Assembly (NCBI GenBank): GCA_025462885.1
Contig: JAOAPN010000006.1
Coordinates: 124,001 to 188,000, forward strand
DNA: 64,000 nt
Reading direction: 5' to 3'
Source: Acidobacteriaceae bacterium
GTDB lineage: Bacteria > Acidobacteriota > Terriglobia > Terriglobales > Acidobacteriaceae
Position 1 is the first letter of the stretch. Every line of letters starts with the position of its first letter. Positions 10,245 to 20,722 of the stretch are shown piece after piece. The position numbers and the translations under genes are program-made. The notes beneath the pieces are model-generated. The model searched no databases, was not told where the DNA came from, and saw only the letters and a program-made list of their open reading frames with translations.

Positions 10245-10775
10245 ATGAAGATCGTCCTCGCACTGACCTTGATCGGTAGCGCCATATGTCCGGCTCTCCA
10301 TGCCCAGGCTCCCGCCAACCCTGTGGTCTCCAGCGCTCGCGAGATCTACGACCGCCAGTCGAAGTTCATCGTTGCCGCCGCCGAGCAGATGCCCTCGGAC
10401 AAGTACACCTACAAGCCCACCCCGGACCAATGGACTTACGCCAAGATCATCGCCCACGTGGCCCAGTCCAATAATGCGGTTTGCGCGATGCTTAGCGACA
10501 CCCCCGCTCCGACGGGCGCCAAAATCAGCGAGACAGATACCAAGGAAGTCCTCGGCACTGCCCTCAAGGCGTCCTTCGACTTCTGCGGAAAAGCGCTCGC
10601 GAACCTTCAGGACGCCAAACTCGGCGATACCATCACCTACTTCCGCAATACCCACCCGCCCCGGGCACGTGCCCTCTTTGAGATCACCGACGATCTCGAA
10701 GATCACTACTCCCAGATGGCCAGCTACCTGCGCCTGAACGGCATGTTGCCGCCCTCCGCCGCACCGAGGAAGTAA
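10245..10775 (+). CDS. DinB family protein with signal peptide
   Basis: MKIVLALTLIGSAICPALHAQ leader; PDQWTYAKIIAHVAQSN, ALFEITDDLEDHYSQMASYLRLNGMLPP. Confidence 0.8.
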   Translation: MKIVLALTLIGSAICPALHAQAPANPVVSSAREIYDRQSKFIVAAAEQMPSDKYTYKPTPDQWTYAKIIAHVAQSNNAVCAMLSDTPAPTGAKISETDTKEVLGTALKASFDFCGKALANLQDAKLGDTITYFRNTHPPRARALFEITDDLEDHYSQMASYLRLNGMLPPSAAPRK

Positions 10776-10778
10776 GAG

Positions 10779-10970
10779 TTAGAGAGCGCACCGCCGCGGC
10801 ATCGGAGTTAATGCCGGCTCGCTTCTGCCAAGGAGCGAGAGCCGCCGGGCGCTCTCCCGTTCGATTAGCGCCTGAAGGGCCACTTGGAGGAGAGTCGATA
10901 TTTCTTTGATCCCGGTAAGCGAAATTGCCTTCGCGATCTGCACTTCGTCCAACACAATGTTCATATACAT
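10779..10970 (-). CDS. VapB-family antitoxin-like protein (no adjacent toxin)
   Basis: MYMNIVLDEVQIAKAISLTGIKEISTLLQVALQALIERESARRLSLLGRSE resembles the VapB family consensus. Confidence 0.65.
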   Translation of the reverse strand: MYMNIVLDEVQIAKAISLTGIKEISTLLQVALQALIERESARRLSLLGRSEPALTPMPRRCAL

Positions 10971-11253
10971 AGAGTTCTCTCGCTCCCTCGGTCCGCAAAA
11001 GTCACTTTTGACTGGGTCAGCGCGCCACCGGAAAGTATCCGATCCGCTGCAACCATCATTTCACTTGACGGCCTCTTCCCTAAGTTCTAATCTGTGCCCA
11101 TCTTCGACATTCGTTTGGCACTACCAGCCAATCCGGTCGCAGTCCAGAAGCGCTACCCACGCGCCGCTACCTCCCGCCCGTCCCTTCTACCCATCCCAGC
11201 GTCCCATATGCAGTCAACCACCCCGCACATCCTGACGGAGGTCAGATCACTCA

Positions 11254-12291
11254 TTGAATAAAAAGGCCATCGAAATCACGCCCGGTATTGAGCCCCTGTA
11301 CGGGACCCGCGACGAAAACCTTCGCCTCATGGAAGATGGCCTTCACGTCAACATCGATCTCCGCTCTGACGCCATCCACGTCACGGGGCCGGACGATGCG
11401 GTGAATCGTGTGGTCGGGATCTTCTCTGACTTCGACTCCCTTCGCAAATCCGGCGTTCACCTGCATAACGGCGAACTCCACGGCATGCTCAAACTCGTCA
11501 TCGCCGACCCTGCTGTCACACTCCGCTCCCTTATGGACGCCGGCAAGCAGCGCTCCGCTGGCGTCAAGCGCATGGTCCAGCCTCGCAGCCCGAACCAGCG
11601 CAAGTATGTTGAATCCATCGAGCAGTCCGATATGACCTTCGGCCTCGGACCCGCCGGTACCGGCAAGACCTACCTCGCTGTCGCCATGGCCGTCTCCGCG
11701 CTGGTCGCGAAGAAAGTCAGCCGCATCATCCTGGTTCGGCCTGCGGTTGAGGCAGGGGAGCGCCTCGGCTTCCTGCCCGGCTCGCTGCAGGAGAAGGTCG
11801 ATCCCTACCTGCGTCCGCTCTACGACGCGCTCTACGACCTGCTCGACCCGATGAAGGTCGACAAGCTGTTGGAGTCCAACGTCATCGAGGTCGCCCCGCT
11901 CGCTTTCATGCGCGGCCGCACCCTGTCCGATGCCTTCATCATTATGGACGAGGCCCAGAACACCACCATCGAGCAGATGAAGATGTTCGTCACCCGCCTC
12001 GGCAATAACTCCAAGGCCGTCATCACCGGCGACCTCACCCAGACCGATCTACCCAACCCGAAGAAGTCCGGCCTGCTCGACGCCCTCAACGTGCTCTCTG
12101 GCGTGGAGGGGATCAAGTTCTGCCACTTCGAGGATGTGGACGTCGTCCGGCACCATCTGGTCCAACGCATCGTCCGCGCCTACGACAGCTACGGCAAGGC
12201 CCAGCAGCAGCTTCCGCTTCCCATCGGCGAGGCTGTCCTGGCTGGTTCACCATTAGCTGCCGAGGCAAAGCACATCCCCAAACCCCAGTAG
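11254..12291 (+). CDS. phoH: PhoH family protein (PhoH-like ATPase)
   Basis: [19 protein letters not shown] Walker [12 protein letters not shown] Walker B; TTG start. Confidence 0.92.
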   Translation: MNKKAIEITPGIEPLYGTRDENLRLMEDGLHVNIDLRSDAIHVTGPDDAVNRVVGIFSDFDSLRKSGVHLHNGELHGMLKLVIADPAVTLRSLMDAGKQRSAGVKRMVQPRSPNQRKYVESIEQSDMTFGLGPAGTGKTYLAVAMAVSALVAKKVSRIILVRPAVEAGERLGFLPGSLQEKVDPYLRPLYDALYDLLDPMKVDKLLESNVIEVAPLAFMRGRTLSDAFIIMDEAQNTTIEQMKMFVTRLGNNSKAVITGDLTQTDLPNPKKSGLLDALNVLSGVEGIKFCHFEDVDVVRHHLVQRIVRAYDSYGKAQQQLPLPIGEAVLAGSPLAAEAKHIPKPQ

Positions 12292-12342
12292 AGCGAACAG
12301 AAGTGACCAGTCCAGCGGCGCGCGTACGAGTATCGTGGTCTT

Positions 12343-13089
12343 ATGCCCATCTCGTACGTGCGTCGACTGACGGGGAGCGAACGAAGTCAGCAATCCAACC
12401 GTCACCTTGCCCTCGTCCTGGCCTTCGTCGCGGGCAGCATCAATGCGGGCGGCTACCTGGCCGTCCGGCAATACACCTCCCACATGTCGGGGATCGTCTC
12501 CTCGATCGCAGATAATCTTGCTTTAGGCGATGTCGGCTTGATGCTTGCCGGAGTTGGCGCTCTGTTGGCGTTTATTGCCGGAGCCGCCTGCACCGCGCTG
12601 CTGGTCAACTGGGGTCGAAGGCGGCATCTCCACAGCGAGTACGCCTTTCCTCTGATGCTGGAGTCTGCGCTGCTCATCTGCTTCGGCCTGATGAGCGGAT
12701 ACCTCGAACATCGCCAATGGCTCTTCTTCTCCTCTGTCACCGTCCTCCTCTGCTTCACCATGGGTCTCCAGAACGCCATTATCACCAAGATCTCCCATGC
12801 CGAGATCCGCACCACCCACGTCACCGGCATTGTGACCGACATCGGCATCGAGTTAGGCAAGCTATTTTATTGGAACCGCTCCCCCGGCCAGCGCGTTACA
12901 GCCGACTGGCAGAAGCTGCGGCTGCTCTCCTCGCTCTTCGGCCTCTTCATCTTCGGAGGGCTGGTCGGAGCCCTCGGCTTCAAACATATTGGTTTTCTGT
13001 CGGCACTTCCTCTGGCTGTCCTGCTCTTCGTCCTGGCAGCAATCCCGATCGTCGATGATCTACGCGCCATCCATGTTTCCGCACATTGA
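12343..13089 (+). CDS. YoaK/DUF1275 family membrane protein
   Basis: AFVAGSINAGGYLAVRQYTSHMSGIVSSIADNLALG and MGLQNAIITKISHAEIRTTHVTGIVTDIGIELGK. Confidence 0.88.
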   Translation: MPISYVRRLTGSERSQQSNRHLALVLAFVAGSINAGGYLAVRQYTSHMSGIVSSIADNLALGDVGLMLAGVGALLAFIAGAACTALLVNWGRRRHLHSEYAFPLMLESALLICFGLMSGYLEHRQWLFFSSVTVLLCFTMGLQNAIITKISHAEIRTTHVTGIVTDIGIELGKLFYWNRSPGQRVTADWQKLRLLSSLFGLFIFGGLVGALGFKHIGFLSALPLAVLLFVLAAIPIVDDLRAIHVSAH

Positions 13090-13191
13090 ACTGCGCCCGG
13101 ACGACCCGATTCCTGCATGAAGTTCGCGCCGATGCGATACCATCGATAGTAGAGACCGGATCCAGCGCAAGCCTCGATCTCTCCGTCGCCG

Positions 13192-13770
13192 ATGATCACC
13201 ATCGAACCCCCCAGTACTATTCCCATTCCCGTGCTGTCGAAGCCCAGCCTGACGCGCTTCCTGAGCCGCGCCCGCGCTGCGGTCGGTCTCGTTGGTCAAG
13301 TCGAAGTCCTGCTTAGCTCCGACGCCGAACTCAAACGCCTGAACCGTGCCTATCGCGGCAAGAACAAGGCTACCGACGTCCTTAGCTTCCCGACTCCTCC
13401 GGAGATCGCCGATCATCATGCCGGCGACCTCGCCATCTCGATCGACACCGCCGCTCGCCAGGCCAGCTCCTTCGGCCATTCCCTCGAAGTCGAGATCAAG
13501 GTTCTGCTGCTCCACGGCCTGCTGCATCTCAGCGGGGAAGACCACGAAGTCGATGACGGCGAGATGGCAGCACTCGAGTCTGAACTCCGTACGAAGCTGA
13601 AGCTACCCGTGAGCCTCATCGACCGTGTCACCAACCCGGTCAAGCCCGTGACGAAGATCAGTGCGAAGCCAAAAACGCCATCAAAGCTGAAGACGTTTGC
13701 GAAGGCGAAGCCTAAAACTCCGGCCAAGCCAAAGCCCAAGGCTAAACTGACGAAGCGAGGTCGCGCATGA
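13192..13770 (+). CDS. ybeY: rRNA maturation RNase YbeY with Lys/Pro/Ala-rich C-terminal extension
   Basis: YRGKNKATDVLSFP and HGLLHLSGEDHE metal-binding motif; tail KPKTPSKLKTFAKAKPKTPAKPKPKAKLTKRGRA. Confidence 0.9.
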   Translation: MITIEPPSTIPIPVLSKPSLTRFLSRARAAVGLVGQVEVLLSSDAELKRLNRAYRGKNKATDVLSFPTPPEIADHHAGDLAISIDTAARQASSFGHSLEVEIKVLLLHGLLHLSGEDHEVDDGEMAALESELRTKLKLPVSLIDRVTNPVKPVTKISAKPKTPSKLKTFAKAKPKTPAKPKPKAKLTKRGRA

Positions 13771-15248
13771 GCTTCCTATATCCCATCGCGCTTACCTTTC
13801 TCCTGGCCGTACTCGCCCTGGTCGCCTACGTCGACAGGATTTACTCCGAGATGGGTAAGTTCCTCGCCCGCGAGTATCAGGACAACATCGACGCCTGGGA
13901 ACAGGTCGTCGAGCCTCGCCTGCATCTCTCCCGCGAGTCGGTCACGCTCTCCGCATCGATCCTGCGCCAGCTTACGGTCGCGACGATTGCGCTGATGTCC
14001 GGTCTGCGTCTCTACACCCACACCACGCTGCTGCCGAAGCTCGTCCAGATCCCCGAGAACTGGGACATCGTCCGCACGGCCTGCGAACTGGTGCTGCTCA
14101 TCCTCATCTTCGACCGGCTGGTCCCGCAGATCCTCTTCACCCGCACCCGCGGTCTTTGGATCGCGCGTATTCGCGTCGTGCTGGAAGTCCTCTTCTACAT
14201 CATCCTTCCGATCACTATGCTGCTGCAGCTACTGCTCTCCATCGCCGCGCTGGCTGAGCCCGAGGACGCCACCGAAGAGGAGCATCCCTCCGAGGCCATG
14301 GACGCGCTGCTCGAAGCAGGCGAAGAGGAAGGCATCCTCGAAGAGTCCGACCGTGAGCTGGTTCGCTCTGTCATCGAGTTCGGGGACAAGGTCGTTCGCG
14401 AGGTGATGACGCCGCGCCCCGAGATCATCGCCGTGTCCGCCTCGCTGACCCTGCAGCAGTTCACCGAGGTGATTCAGCGGACCGCTTTCTCCCGCGTTCC
14501 GGTGTATATCGCCTCGCTCGATCACATCACCGGCATCGCCTTCGCCCACGATCTGCTGCATGTCGCCGATACGGACGCCCGGCACCGCACCGTGGCCCAG
14601 ATCCAGCGTCCCGTCGCCTTCGTTCCCGAGACCAAGAACGTCGCCGAACTTCTCCGCGAGATGCAGCGTGAGAAGCAGCACATGCGCATCGTCATCGACG
14701 AGTATGGCGGCGTCGCCGGCCTCGTTACGATCGAAGATCTCCTCGAAGCCATCGTGGGCAACATCGCCGACGAGCACGATGACACCGAGCCCGACGATAC
14801 CCCCATCCGTGAGGCCAACGGAGCCTATACCGTGTCCGGGTCTTTCGAGCTCTCCCGGCTACGTGACCTCTTCGCCGACCAGTTCGAGCCTGCCCACAAG
14901 CCGCACCTCACCCGGCCGCCCGAAGATCTGGAATCCACCGATCCCGACGACTCCGACGAAGCAACGGACGCGGACGAGCAGGCCCATGCCGAGTCGCAGG
15001 CCGAGGCTCTCCGCAAGCTGGAGGCCCGCGATCAGCGCGACAACCGCGACGATCCCACCGCTCTCCGGCTGCCGGAGCACTATGAATCCACCACCATCGG
15101 CGGCCTCGTCTCCGAGATCGCCGGGCACATCCCTCTACCCGGCGAAGTCGTCGAAGAAGATGGATTGCGCCTGGAAGTCCTGGCCAGCACCGACCGCCGT
15201 GTCGACCGCGTTCGCGTCAGCCTGGCCACGTCACCTGACAGCGAATAG
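13767..15248 (+). CDS. Hemolysin family / CorC-HlyC CBS-domain membrane protein
   Basis: DUF21-like TM region, two CBS domains (MTPRPEIIAVSASLTLQQF, RIVIDEYGGVAGLVTIEDLLEAIVGNIADE), C-terminal transporter-associated domain. Confidence 0.9.
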   Translation: MSFLYPIALTFLLAVLALVAYVDRIYSEMGKFLAREYQDNIDAWEQVVEPRLHLSRESVTLSASILRQLTVATIALMSGLRLYTHTTLLPKLVQIPENWDIVRTACELVLLILIFDRLVPQILFTRTRGLWIARIRVVLEVLFYIILPITMLLQLLLSIAALAEPEDATEEEHPSEAMDALLEAGEEEGILEESDRELVRSVIEFGDKVVREVMTPRPEIIAVSASLTLQQFTEVIQRTAFSRVPVYIASLDHITGIAFAHDLLHVADTDARHRTVAQIQRPVAFVPETKNVAELLREMQREKQHMRIVIDEYGGVAGLVTIEDLLEAIVGNIADEHDDTEPDDTPIREANGAYTVSGSFELSRLRDLFADQFEPAHKPHLTRPPEDLESTDPDDSDEATDADEQAHAESQAEALRKLEARDQRDNRDDPTALRLPEHYESTTIGGLVSEIAGHIPLPGEVVEEDGLRLEVLASTDRRVDRVRVSLATSPDSE

Positions 15249-15255
15249 CGTCTCA

Positions 15256-15462
15256 TTAGGCAGTATCGACATATAGCTTTTGGAAGGGCACACCTTCAGG
15301 TGTGCCAAAGCTATGTTTTTTAATTTGTTTCTTTGCCGGTTCGCCATAGGCGAACCGGCAAAGAAACAAGAGAATAGAGGAAAATACTCTTTCGGCACGG
15401 CTGAAGCCGTGCCCTTCCCAATCCTCAAAATTCAATCAAACCAGAGACAATCTATTGCCTAA
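15256..15462. repeat. MITE-like/REP composite element, copy 2, with a 19-bp perfect hairpin
   Basis: Left end TTAGGCAGTATCGACATAT shared with copy 1; palindromes at 15287-15306, 15327-15367 and 15394-15413; right end TATTGCCTAA. Confidence 0.65.
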
Positions 15463-15471
15463 GCAAAAACT

Positions 15472-15501
15472 GCGCCGCTCCTCATAACAGGGGAGCGGCG
15501 C
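15472..15501 (-). terminator. Rho-independent terminator of mreB
   Basis: Minus strand GCGCCGCTCC ... GGAGCGGCGC followed by GTTTTTG. Confidence 0.75.
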
Positions 15502-15530
15502 TGTCCAGTCCACCAGTCAATCTTTTGCAG

Positions 15531-16595
15531 TTAGTCGATCGAAATCTTACGCAGCAGCTTGAAGTCGGAGAGCATCTTTCCGGTTCCCAGAACCACCGAC
15601 GCCAGCGGATCGTCCGCGATCGAGACCGGCAGGCCCGTCTCCTCGCGAATCCGCTTGTCGAGATTCTTGATCAGCGCACCACCACCCGTCAGCACAATGC
15701 CGCGGTCGGAGATGTCGGCTGAAAGCTCAGGCGGGGTCCGCTCAAGCGCCACGCGGATCGCGTTGATGATGGTGGCGATGCATTCGCTCAGCGCCTCGCG
15801 AATCTCGGAGTCCTCGATGGTGATGGTCTTCGGCACGCCCTCGATGAGGTTGCGGCCCTTGACCTCCATGGTGATCGGCTTGTCCAGCGGGAAGGCCGAA
15901 CCCAGCGTGATCTTGATCATCTCTGCCGTGCGCTCGCCGATCAGCAGGTTGTACTTCCGCTTCAGGTAGGTCATCACGGCTTCGTCCATCTGGTTCCCGG
16001 CCATACGCACCGAGCGCGAGTAGACAATACCCGCCAGCGAGATCACCGCAATGTCCGTCGTACCGCCGCCGATATCGACAACCATGTTGCCGCCCGGCTC
16101 CGTAATCGGGAGTCCGGCACCGATGGCCGCGACCATCGCCTGCTCTACCAGGTGCACTTCGCTGGCCTTGGCCCGGTAGGCCGAGTCCATGACAGCGCGC
16201 TTTTCCACCTGCGTAATCTCGCTCGGCACACCGATCACGATGCGCGGATGCACCATCATCTTGCGGTTGTGCGCCTTGTGGATAAAGTAGTTGAGCATCT
16301 TTTCCGTATGGCGGAAGTCGGCGATAACGCCGTCCTTCATCGGCTTGATGGCCACGATATTGCCGGGCGTGCGGCCCAACATCTCCTTGGCTTCCTTGCC
16401 GACGGCCTCGACCTCGTTCGTCAGCTTATTGACGGCGATGATGGAGGGCTCATTAACGATAATGCCCTTGCCATGCGCGAACACCAGCGTATTCGCTGTG
16501 CCGAGATCGATCGCCAGGTCGCTCGAAAAGAGGCTGAAGAGGGACCGCATGTTGTGTATGCGGGAGTAACGCATCTGAAAGTTGTTCGAAGACAT
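15531..16595 (-). CDS. mreB: Rod shape-determining protein MreB
   Basis: SSDLAIDLGTANTLVFAHGKGIIVNEPSIIAVN; GGNMVVDIGGGTTDIAVISLAGI; GIVLTGGGALIKNLD. Confidence 0.96.
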   Translation of the reverse strand: MSSNNFQMRYSRIHNMRSLFSLFSSDLAIDLGTANTLVFAHGKGIIVNEPSIIAVNKLTNEVEAVGKEAKEMLGRTPGNIVAIKPMKDGVIADFRHTEKMLNYFIHKAHNRKMMVHPRIVIGVPSEITQVEKRAVMDSAYRAKASEVHLVEQAMVAAIGAGLPITEPGGNMVVDIGGGTTDIAVISLAGIVYSRSVRMAGNQMDEAVMTYLKRKYNLLIGERTAEMIKITLGSAFPLDKPITMEVKGRNLIEGVPKTITIEDSEIREALSECIATIINAIRVALERTPPELSADISDRGIVLTGGGALIKNLDKRIREETGLPVSIADDPLASVVLGTGKMLSDFKLLRKISID

Positions 16596-16896
16596 TCTGC
16601 GGGATCATTCCTGAAAGCGGGTCTTAGTCGGTATTGTACGGCTTTGTGTGGCTTACTGTGCCATGCCGCTTCGCGTCGGAGGAAAACTGGTCCTTCAATC
16701 GTAGAAACCGCACCTCGAACTGCCCGCCCTTGCGCATTTCCACCGGTTCCCGATTCGGAACGTCTTCCAAAATCGGGCTGAGATCCCTCCTCTCCATTGC
16801 TGTATGCGACCGGAAATCCCCGGCCGCATCAAACTCGATACAATCGAGTAAACAAATTAACCTCAAAACCTTAGCGGCAAAGCACCGGAGAAGATC

Positions 16897-18009
16897 ATGA
16901 TCGTAGGCGTTCCCAAGGAAGTGAAAGACCACGAGAGCCGCGTAGGCGTCACCCCAGCCGGAGTCAAGGCTCTCGTCGAAGCTGGCCATAAAGTCCTCGT
17001 CGAGCAGGCTGCCGGCGCTCTTTCCGCCATGCCGGATGACGAGTACCAGGCTGCCGGCGCCGAAATCGTCGGCTCGGCCTATGACGTCTGGCGCCTCGCC
17101 GACATGGTCGTCAAGGTCAAGGAGCCCGTCGAGAAGGAGTACAAACACTTCCGCCCCGGCCTGGTCCTTTTCACCTACCTCCACCTTGCCCCGCTCACCG
17201 ATCTCACCAACGCCCTGCTCGACAACAAGGTCACCGGCATCGCCTACGAGACCGTCCGTGACCGCTTCGGCGCGCTCCCCCTCCTGACTCCCATGAGCGA
17301 GGTCGCAGGTCGCATGTCTGTCCAGGTAGGCGCAACCTATCTCGAAAAGGAACACGGCGGCCGCGGTGTCCTGCTCGGCGGGGTCCCCGGCGTCGCTCCC
17401 GGCAACGTCTGCATTATTGGCGGAGGCATCGTCGGCACCAACGCAGCGAAGATCGCTCTCGGCATGGGCGCGAAGGTCACCCTCATCGATCTCAACCTGA
17501 ACCGCCTGCGCGAACTGGACGACATCTTCGGCGGCCGCCTCTACACGGTCGCCTCGAACAGCTACAACATCGAGCGCGCGACTTCCGAGGCTGACCTCGT
17601 CATCGGCGGCGTCCTGATCCCCGGAGCCGCAGCCCCCAAGATCGTCACCAAGGCGATGGTCTCGAAGATGAAGAAGGGCGCAGTAATCGTAGACGTCGCC
17701 ATCGACCAGGGCGGATGCATCGAGACGGCTCGTCCGACCACCCACTCCGACCCGTCATACGAAGTCGACGGCGTCGTCCACTATTGTGTCACCAACATGC
17801 CGGCGGCCGTGCCTAATACTTCGACCCTGGCTCTCACTAACGCCACCTTCCCCTACGTCCTGAAGCTCGCCCGTCTCGGAGCCAAGGCTGCGATCGCGGA
17901 AGACAAGGGCATCGCGGAAGGCGTCAACACCTACGAAGGAACCCTCACCTATGGCGCAGTTGCGGAAGCACAGCAGCGTGAGTGGAAGGCTATCGCCGAA
18001 CTGGTCTAG
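16897..18009 (+). CDS. ald: Alanine dehydrogenase
   Basis: [61 protein letters not shown]. Confidence 0.95.
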   Translation: MIVGVPKEVKDHESRVGVTPAGVKALVEAGHKVLVEQAAGALSAMPDDEYQAAGAEIVGSAYDVWRLADMVVKVKEPVEKEYKHFRPGLVLFTYLHLAPLTDLTNALLDNKVTGIAYETVRDRFGALPLLTPMSEVAGRMSVQVGATYLEKEHGGRGVLLGGVPGVAPGNVCIIGGGIVGTNAAKIALGMGAKVTLIDLNLNRLRELDDIFGGRLYTVASNSYNIERATSEADLVIGGVLIPGAAAPKIVTKAMVSKMKKGAVIVDVAIDQGGCIETARPTTHSDPSYEVDGVVHYCVTNMPAAVPNTSTLALTNATFPYVLKLARLGAKAAIAEDKGIAEGVNTYEGTLTYGAVAEAQQREWKAIAELV

Positions 18010-18086
18010 CTTTTGCGGGGGCTCACTCACGGCCCATGGAATGACATAGCCGCGCCTATAATCGGTTCACGGAGAACGGCGCGGAC

Positions 18087-20711
18087 ATGCCCCAAAACCA
18101 GAACCGGAACGCGAATCGCAGAAAGGGGCTGATCATCGCCCTGGGGGCTCTTTTGCTGCTCCTCTTCTGTACGCTTGCCGCGCTCAACGCCTTCAATATC
18201 AAGTTCCTCAATCCTGCCACTACAGAACAGATCTTCGTCTTCACCGGCCTTTCGATCGTGGCCTTCATCCTGTTCGTTGCGGTTTTGATGATGCTGGTCC
18301 GCAACGTTTTGAAGCTCTATGCCGACCAGCGCAGCCGCGTGATGGGGGCTCGCCTTCGTACCCGCATGTTGTGGGGAGCGGTGCTGGTCAGCCTCATTCC
18401 CATCGTCTTCATGTTTGCCTTCAGCTACGGCCTGATGAACCGCGCCGTCGAGCGCTGGTTCTCTGGCCCAGTCAGCCAGATGCGCGACGACAGCAATAAC
18501 ATGGCGCTCGAGCTCTCCCGCTATACGACCGCGAACGCGCGCGCCGAAGCCGATTCTATTGCAACCACGCTCCCGTCCGAAGCGCAGCCGGTTCCAACAC
18601 CTGCCGCCGCGAAACCTGCCGCGGTTCCCGCGAAGAAGGCGGCCTCGCGCAACTCCCCGCGTACCCCGGCCCATATTTCGAACCGGGCACCGGCGCTGTC
18701 CGCGGCCCGCCGCAACCGCGATGCGATTGAAGCGGTGCTGCGTCAGCACGAGATCACCCTTCAGAACGGCTTCGCCATCGTCTACCGGAACGGTCGTGCG
18801 GTGGCTGCCATGCAGATGCCGCAGCGCGACGGCGCTCCCGTCCAGCTCAAGACGTGGCTCCCTGAGGTCGCTGCCGATGAAGAAGCACCCGCCAGCTCTA
18901 CCCGCGCAATCGTTCCTCGCTCTGAAGTTGAAGCGACCGATACCGCGATCCTCGACGCTGCCCGGCGCAACGATCAGCCCGTTTTTTCTGTGGGGCCGAT
19001 CGACTATGCGCTGGGGGCCTCCTCGCTGAAGCCCGGCATCACGGTCGTGGTTGGACTCCCGATGCCCTTCGGTATGGCCGCCACGATGACCCGGCTCCGC
19101 AGTGCAGCCGAGGCCTACTGGACGGTCTTCCGCAGCCGCAACCAGGTCCGCTACCTGTACACCATCCTGCTGCTGATGATGACCATCCTGGCGTTGTTTG
19201 CCTCCAGTTGGCTGGCCCTGCATCTTTCAAAACAGGTCACCAAGCCGGTTGAAGCGCTGGCCGACGCCATGGAAGCCATCGCCGCCGGCGACTATGCCCA
19301 TCGCGTCAAGGAGAGCGCCACGGAGGAGCTCGGTGAACTCGTCCGCAGCTTCAATCACATGGCCTCGGACCTCGAAAACAGCCGCCGCGCCGTCGAGCAC
19401 TCCACCATCCAGCTCTCTGCCGCCAACACCGCGCTCGAGGCACGACGCGGAGAGCTTGAGACCATGCTGGAGACGATTCCCAACGGCGTCGCCACGCTCG
19501 ACCCAGGCCGCCGCATCATCCTCACCAACCGTGCCCTCTCGGAGATGATGGATCCCGGCGGCCAGCGTCCTTTCCTCGGCATGCCTATCCAGGACGTCTT
19601 CCCGGCCGAGGTCTACGAGGTTCTGGACCGTCTCATCCTGCGCAGCCACCGTATGGGCTCCGCCTCCGCCGAGATCGAACTCACCCATCCCACCAGCGAC
19701 ATGAAAGCGAGCTTTACCGGCACCACCAACCTGCTTGCAACGGTCGCGCTGCTGGAAGTGCCCGGACACGGGCATCAGCGGGAACACCAGGGCTATGTCC
19801 TTGTCCTTGAAAACGCCACCGAACTCCTCCATGCACAGAAGCAGTCCGCCTGGAAAGAAGTCGCGCGCCGCGTCGCGCACGAGATCAAGAATCCCCTCAC
19901 TCCGATCAGTCTCTCCGCCGAACAGATCCGCCGCCACATCGAACGCCTCGCCACGATGCTCAGTGACCACGCTATCGAATCGCCCTCCGTCCCCGTCATC
20001 CGCCGTTGCAGCGAGGTCATCACCTCTTCGGTCGAATCGATGCGTTCGCTGGTGGATCAGTTCGGAGCACTTGCGGAGTTTCCCACCGCCCGACCGCGTC
20101 CGGCCGATCTCAACACCATCGTTGAAAACTCCCTGGCTCTCTTTGCTGGCCGGATGAACAATATCAAGACCGTGTGCAAGCTCGCACCCGATCTGCCGCT
20201 CGTATTGGCCGACCCCGAAGCGCTCAAGCGCGCCCTCGGCAATCTCATCGACAACGCCGCCGAAGCTATGCAGCAGAGCCTCTTTCGCGAGCTGCGCATC
20301 ACTTCGTGCCTGCTCGAAACCGGCATGGTGGAGCTCAGCATCGCCGACACCGGCACCGGTCTGACCGATGCCATGCGCGAACGTCTCTTCCTGCCCTACT
20401 TCTCCACCAAGCAACGGGGCACCGGGCTTGGCCTGGCCATCGCCGCGAAGATCATCCAGGAGCACCAGGGCACCATTCGCGCCGAGAAGAACGAGCCTGC
20501 CGGCGCAAAGTTCATAGTGGAGTTGAAGCCTGCCAACGCCGCCGACAGCGATCCCGAACTGGTGCCAAATGGCTCTGAGATCGCACTCCGCCGCCGAAGC
20601 TCAGACTACGTCGAAGTCGTGGCTGCACTGGAGACAGATGCTTCTCTTGTGACGGAAAATTTTAACGACGACAAACGACCGAAGCCCAACGAACAGCCAG
20701 TAACGGGTTAG
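18087..20711 (+). CDS. NtrY-like sensor histidine kinase (TM, HAMP, PAS, HisKA/HATPase)
   Basis: HAMP KQVTKPVEALADAMEAIAAGDYAHRV; RRVAHEIKNPLTPISLSAEQIRR; GTGLGLAIAAKIIQEHQG. Confidence 0.9.
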   Translation: MPQNQNRNANRRKGLIIALGALLLLLFCTLAALNAFNIKFLNPATTEQIFVFTGLSIVAFILFVAVLMMLVRNVLKLYADQRSRVMGARLRTRMLWGAVLVSLIPIVFMFAFSYGLMNRAVERWFSGPVSQMRDDSNNMALELSRYTTANARAEADSIATTLPSEAQPVPTPAAAKPAAVPAKKAASRNSPRTPAHISNRAPALSAARRNRDAIEAVLRQHEITLQNGFAIVYRNGRAVAAMQMPQRDGAPVQLKTWLPEVAADEEAPASSTRAIVPRSEVEATDTAILDAARRNDQPVFSVGPIDYALGASSLKPGITVVVGLPMPFGMAATMTRLRSAAEAYWTVFRSRNQVRYLYTILLLMMTILALFASSWLALHLSKQVTKPVEALADAMEAIAAGDYAHRVKESATEELGELVRSFNHMASDLENSRRAVEHSTIQLSAANTALEARRGELETMLETIPNGVATLDPGRRIILTNRALSEMMDPGGQRPFLGMPIQDVFPAEVYEVLDRLILRSHRMGSASAEIELTHPTSDMKASFTGTTNLLATVALLEVPGHGHQREHQGYVLVLENATELLHAQKQSAWKEVARRVAHEIKNPLTPISLSAEQIRRHIERLATMLSDHAIESPSVPVIRRCSEVITSSVESMRSLVDQFGALAEFPTARPRPADLNTIVENSLALFAGRMNNIKTVCKLAPDLPLVLADPEALKRALGNLIDNAAEAMQQSLFRELRITSCLLETGMVELSIADTGTGLTDAMRERLFLPYFSTKQRGTGLGLAIAAKIIQEHQGTIRAEKNEPAGAKFIVELKPANAADSDPELVPNGSEIALRRRSSDYVEVVAALETDASLVTENFNDDKRPKPNEQPVTG

Positions 20712-20722
20712 AAAAGAAGCGT

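Noticed and set aside
13640-13770. KPKTPAKPK repeats in ybeY as a CRISPR-like or tandem DNA repeat array
   Set aside because: Irregular codon-level low complexity within an ORF, no spacer/repeat structure
16624-17745. 373-aa minus-strand ORF opposite alanine dehydrogenase
   Set aside because: Antisense shadow; ald is unambiguous
18027-20465. Minus-strand ORFs of 398 and 412 aa opposite the histidine kinase
   Set aside because: Antisense shadow ORFs; the plus-strand kinase has all expected domains
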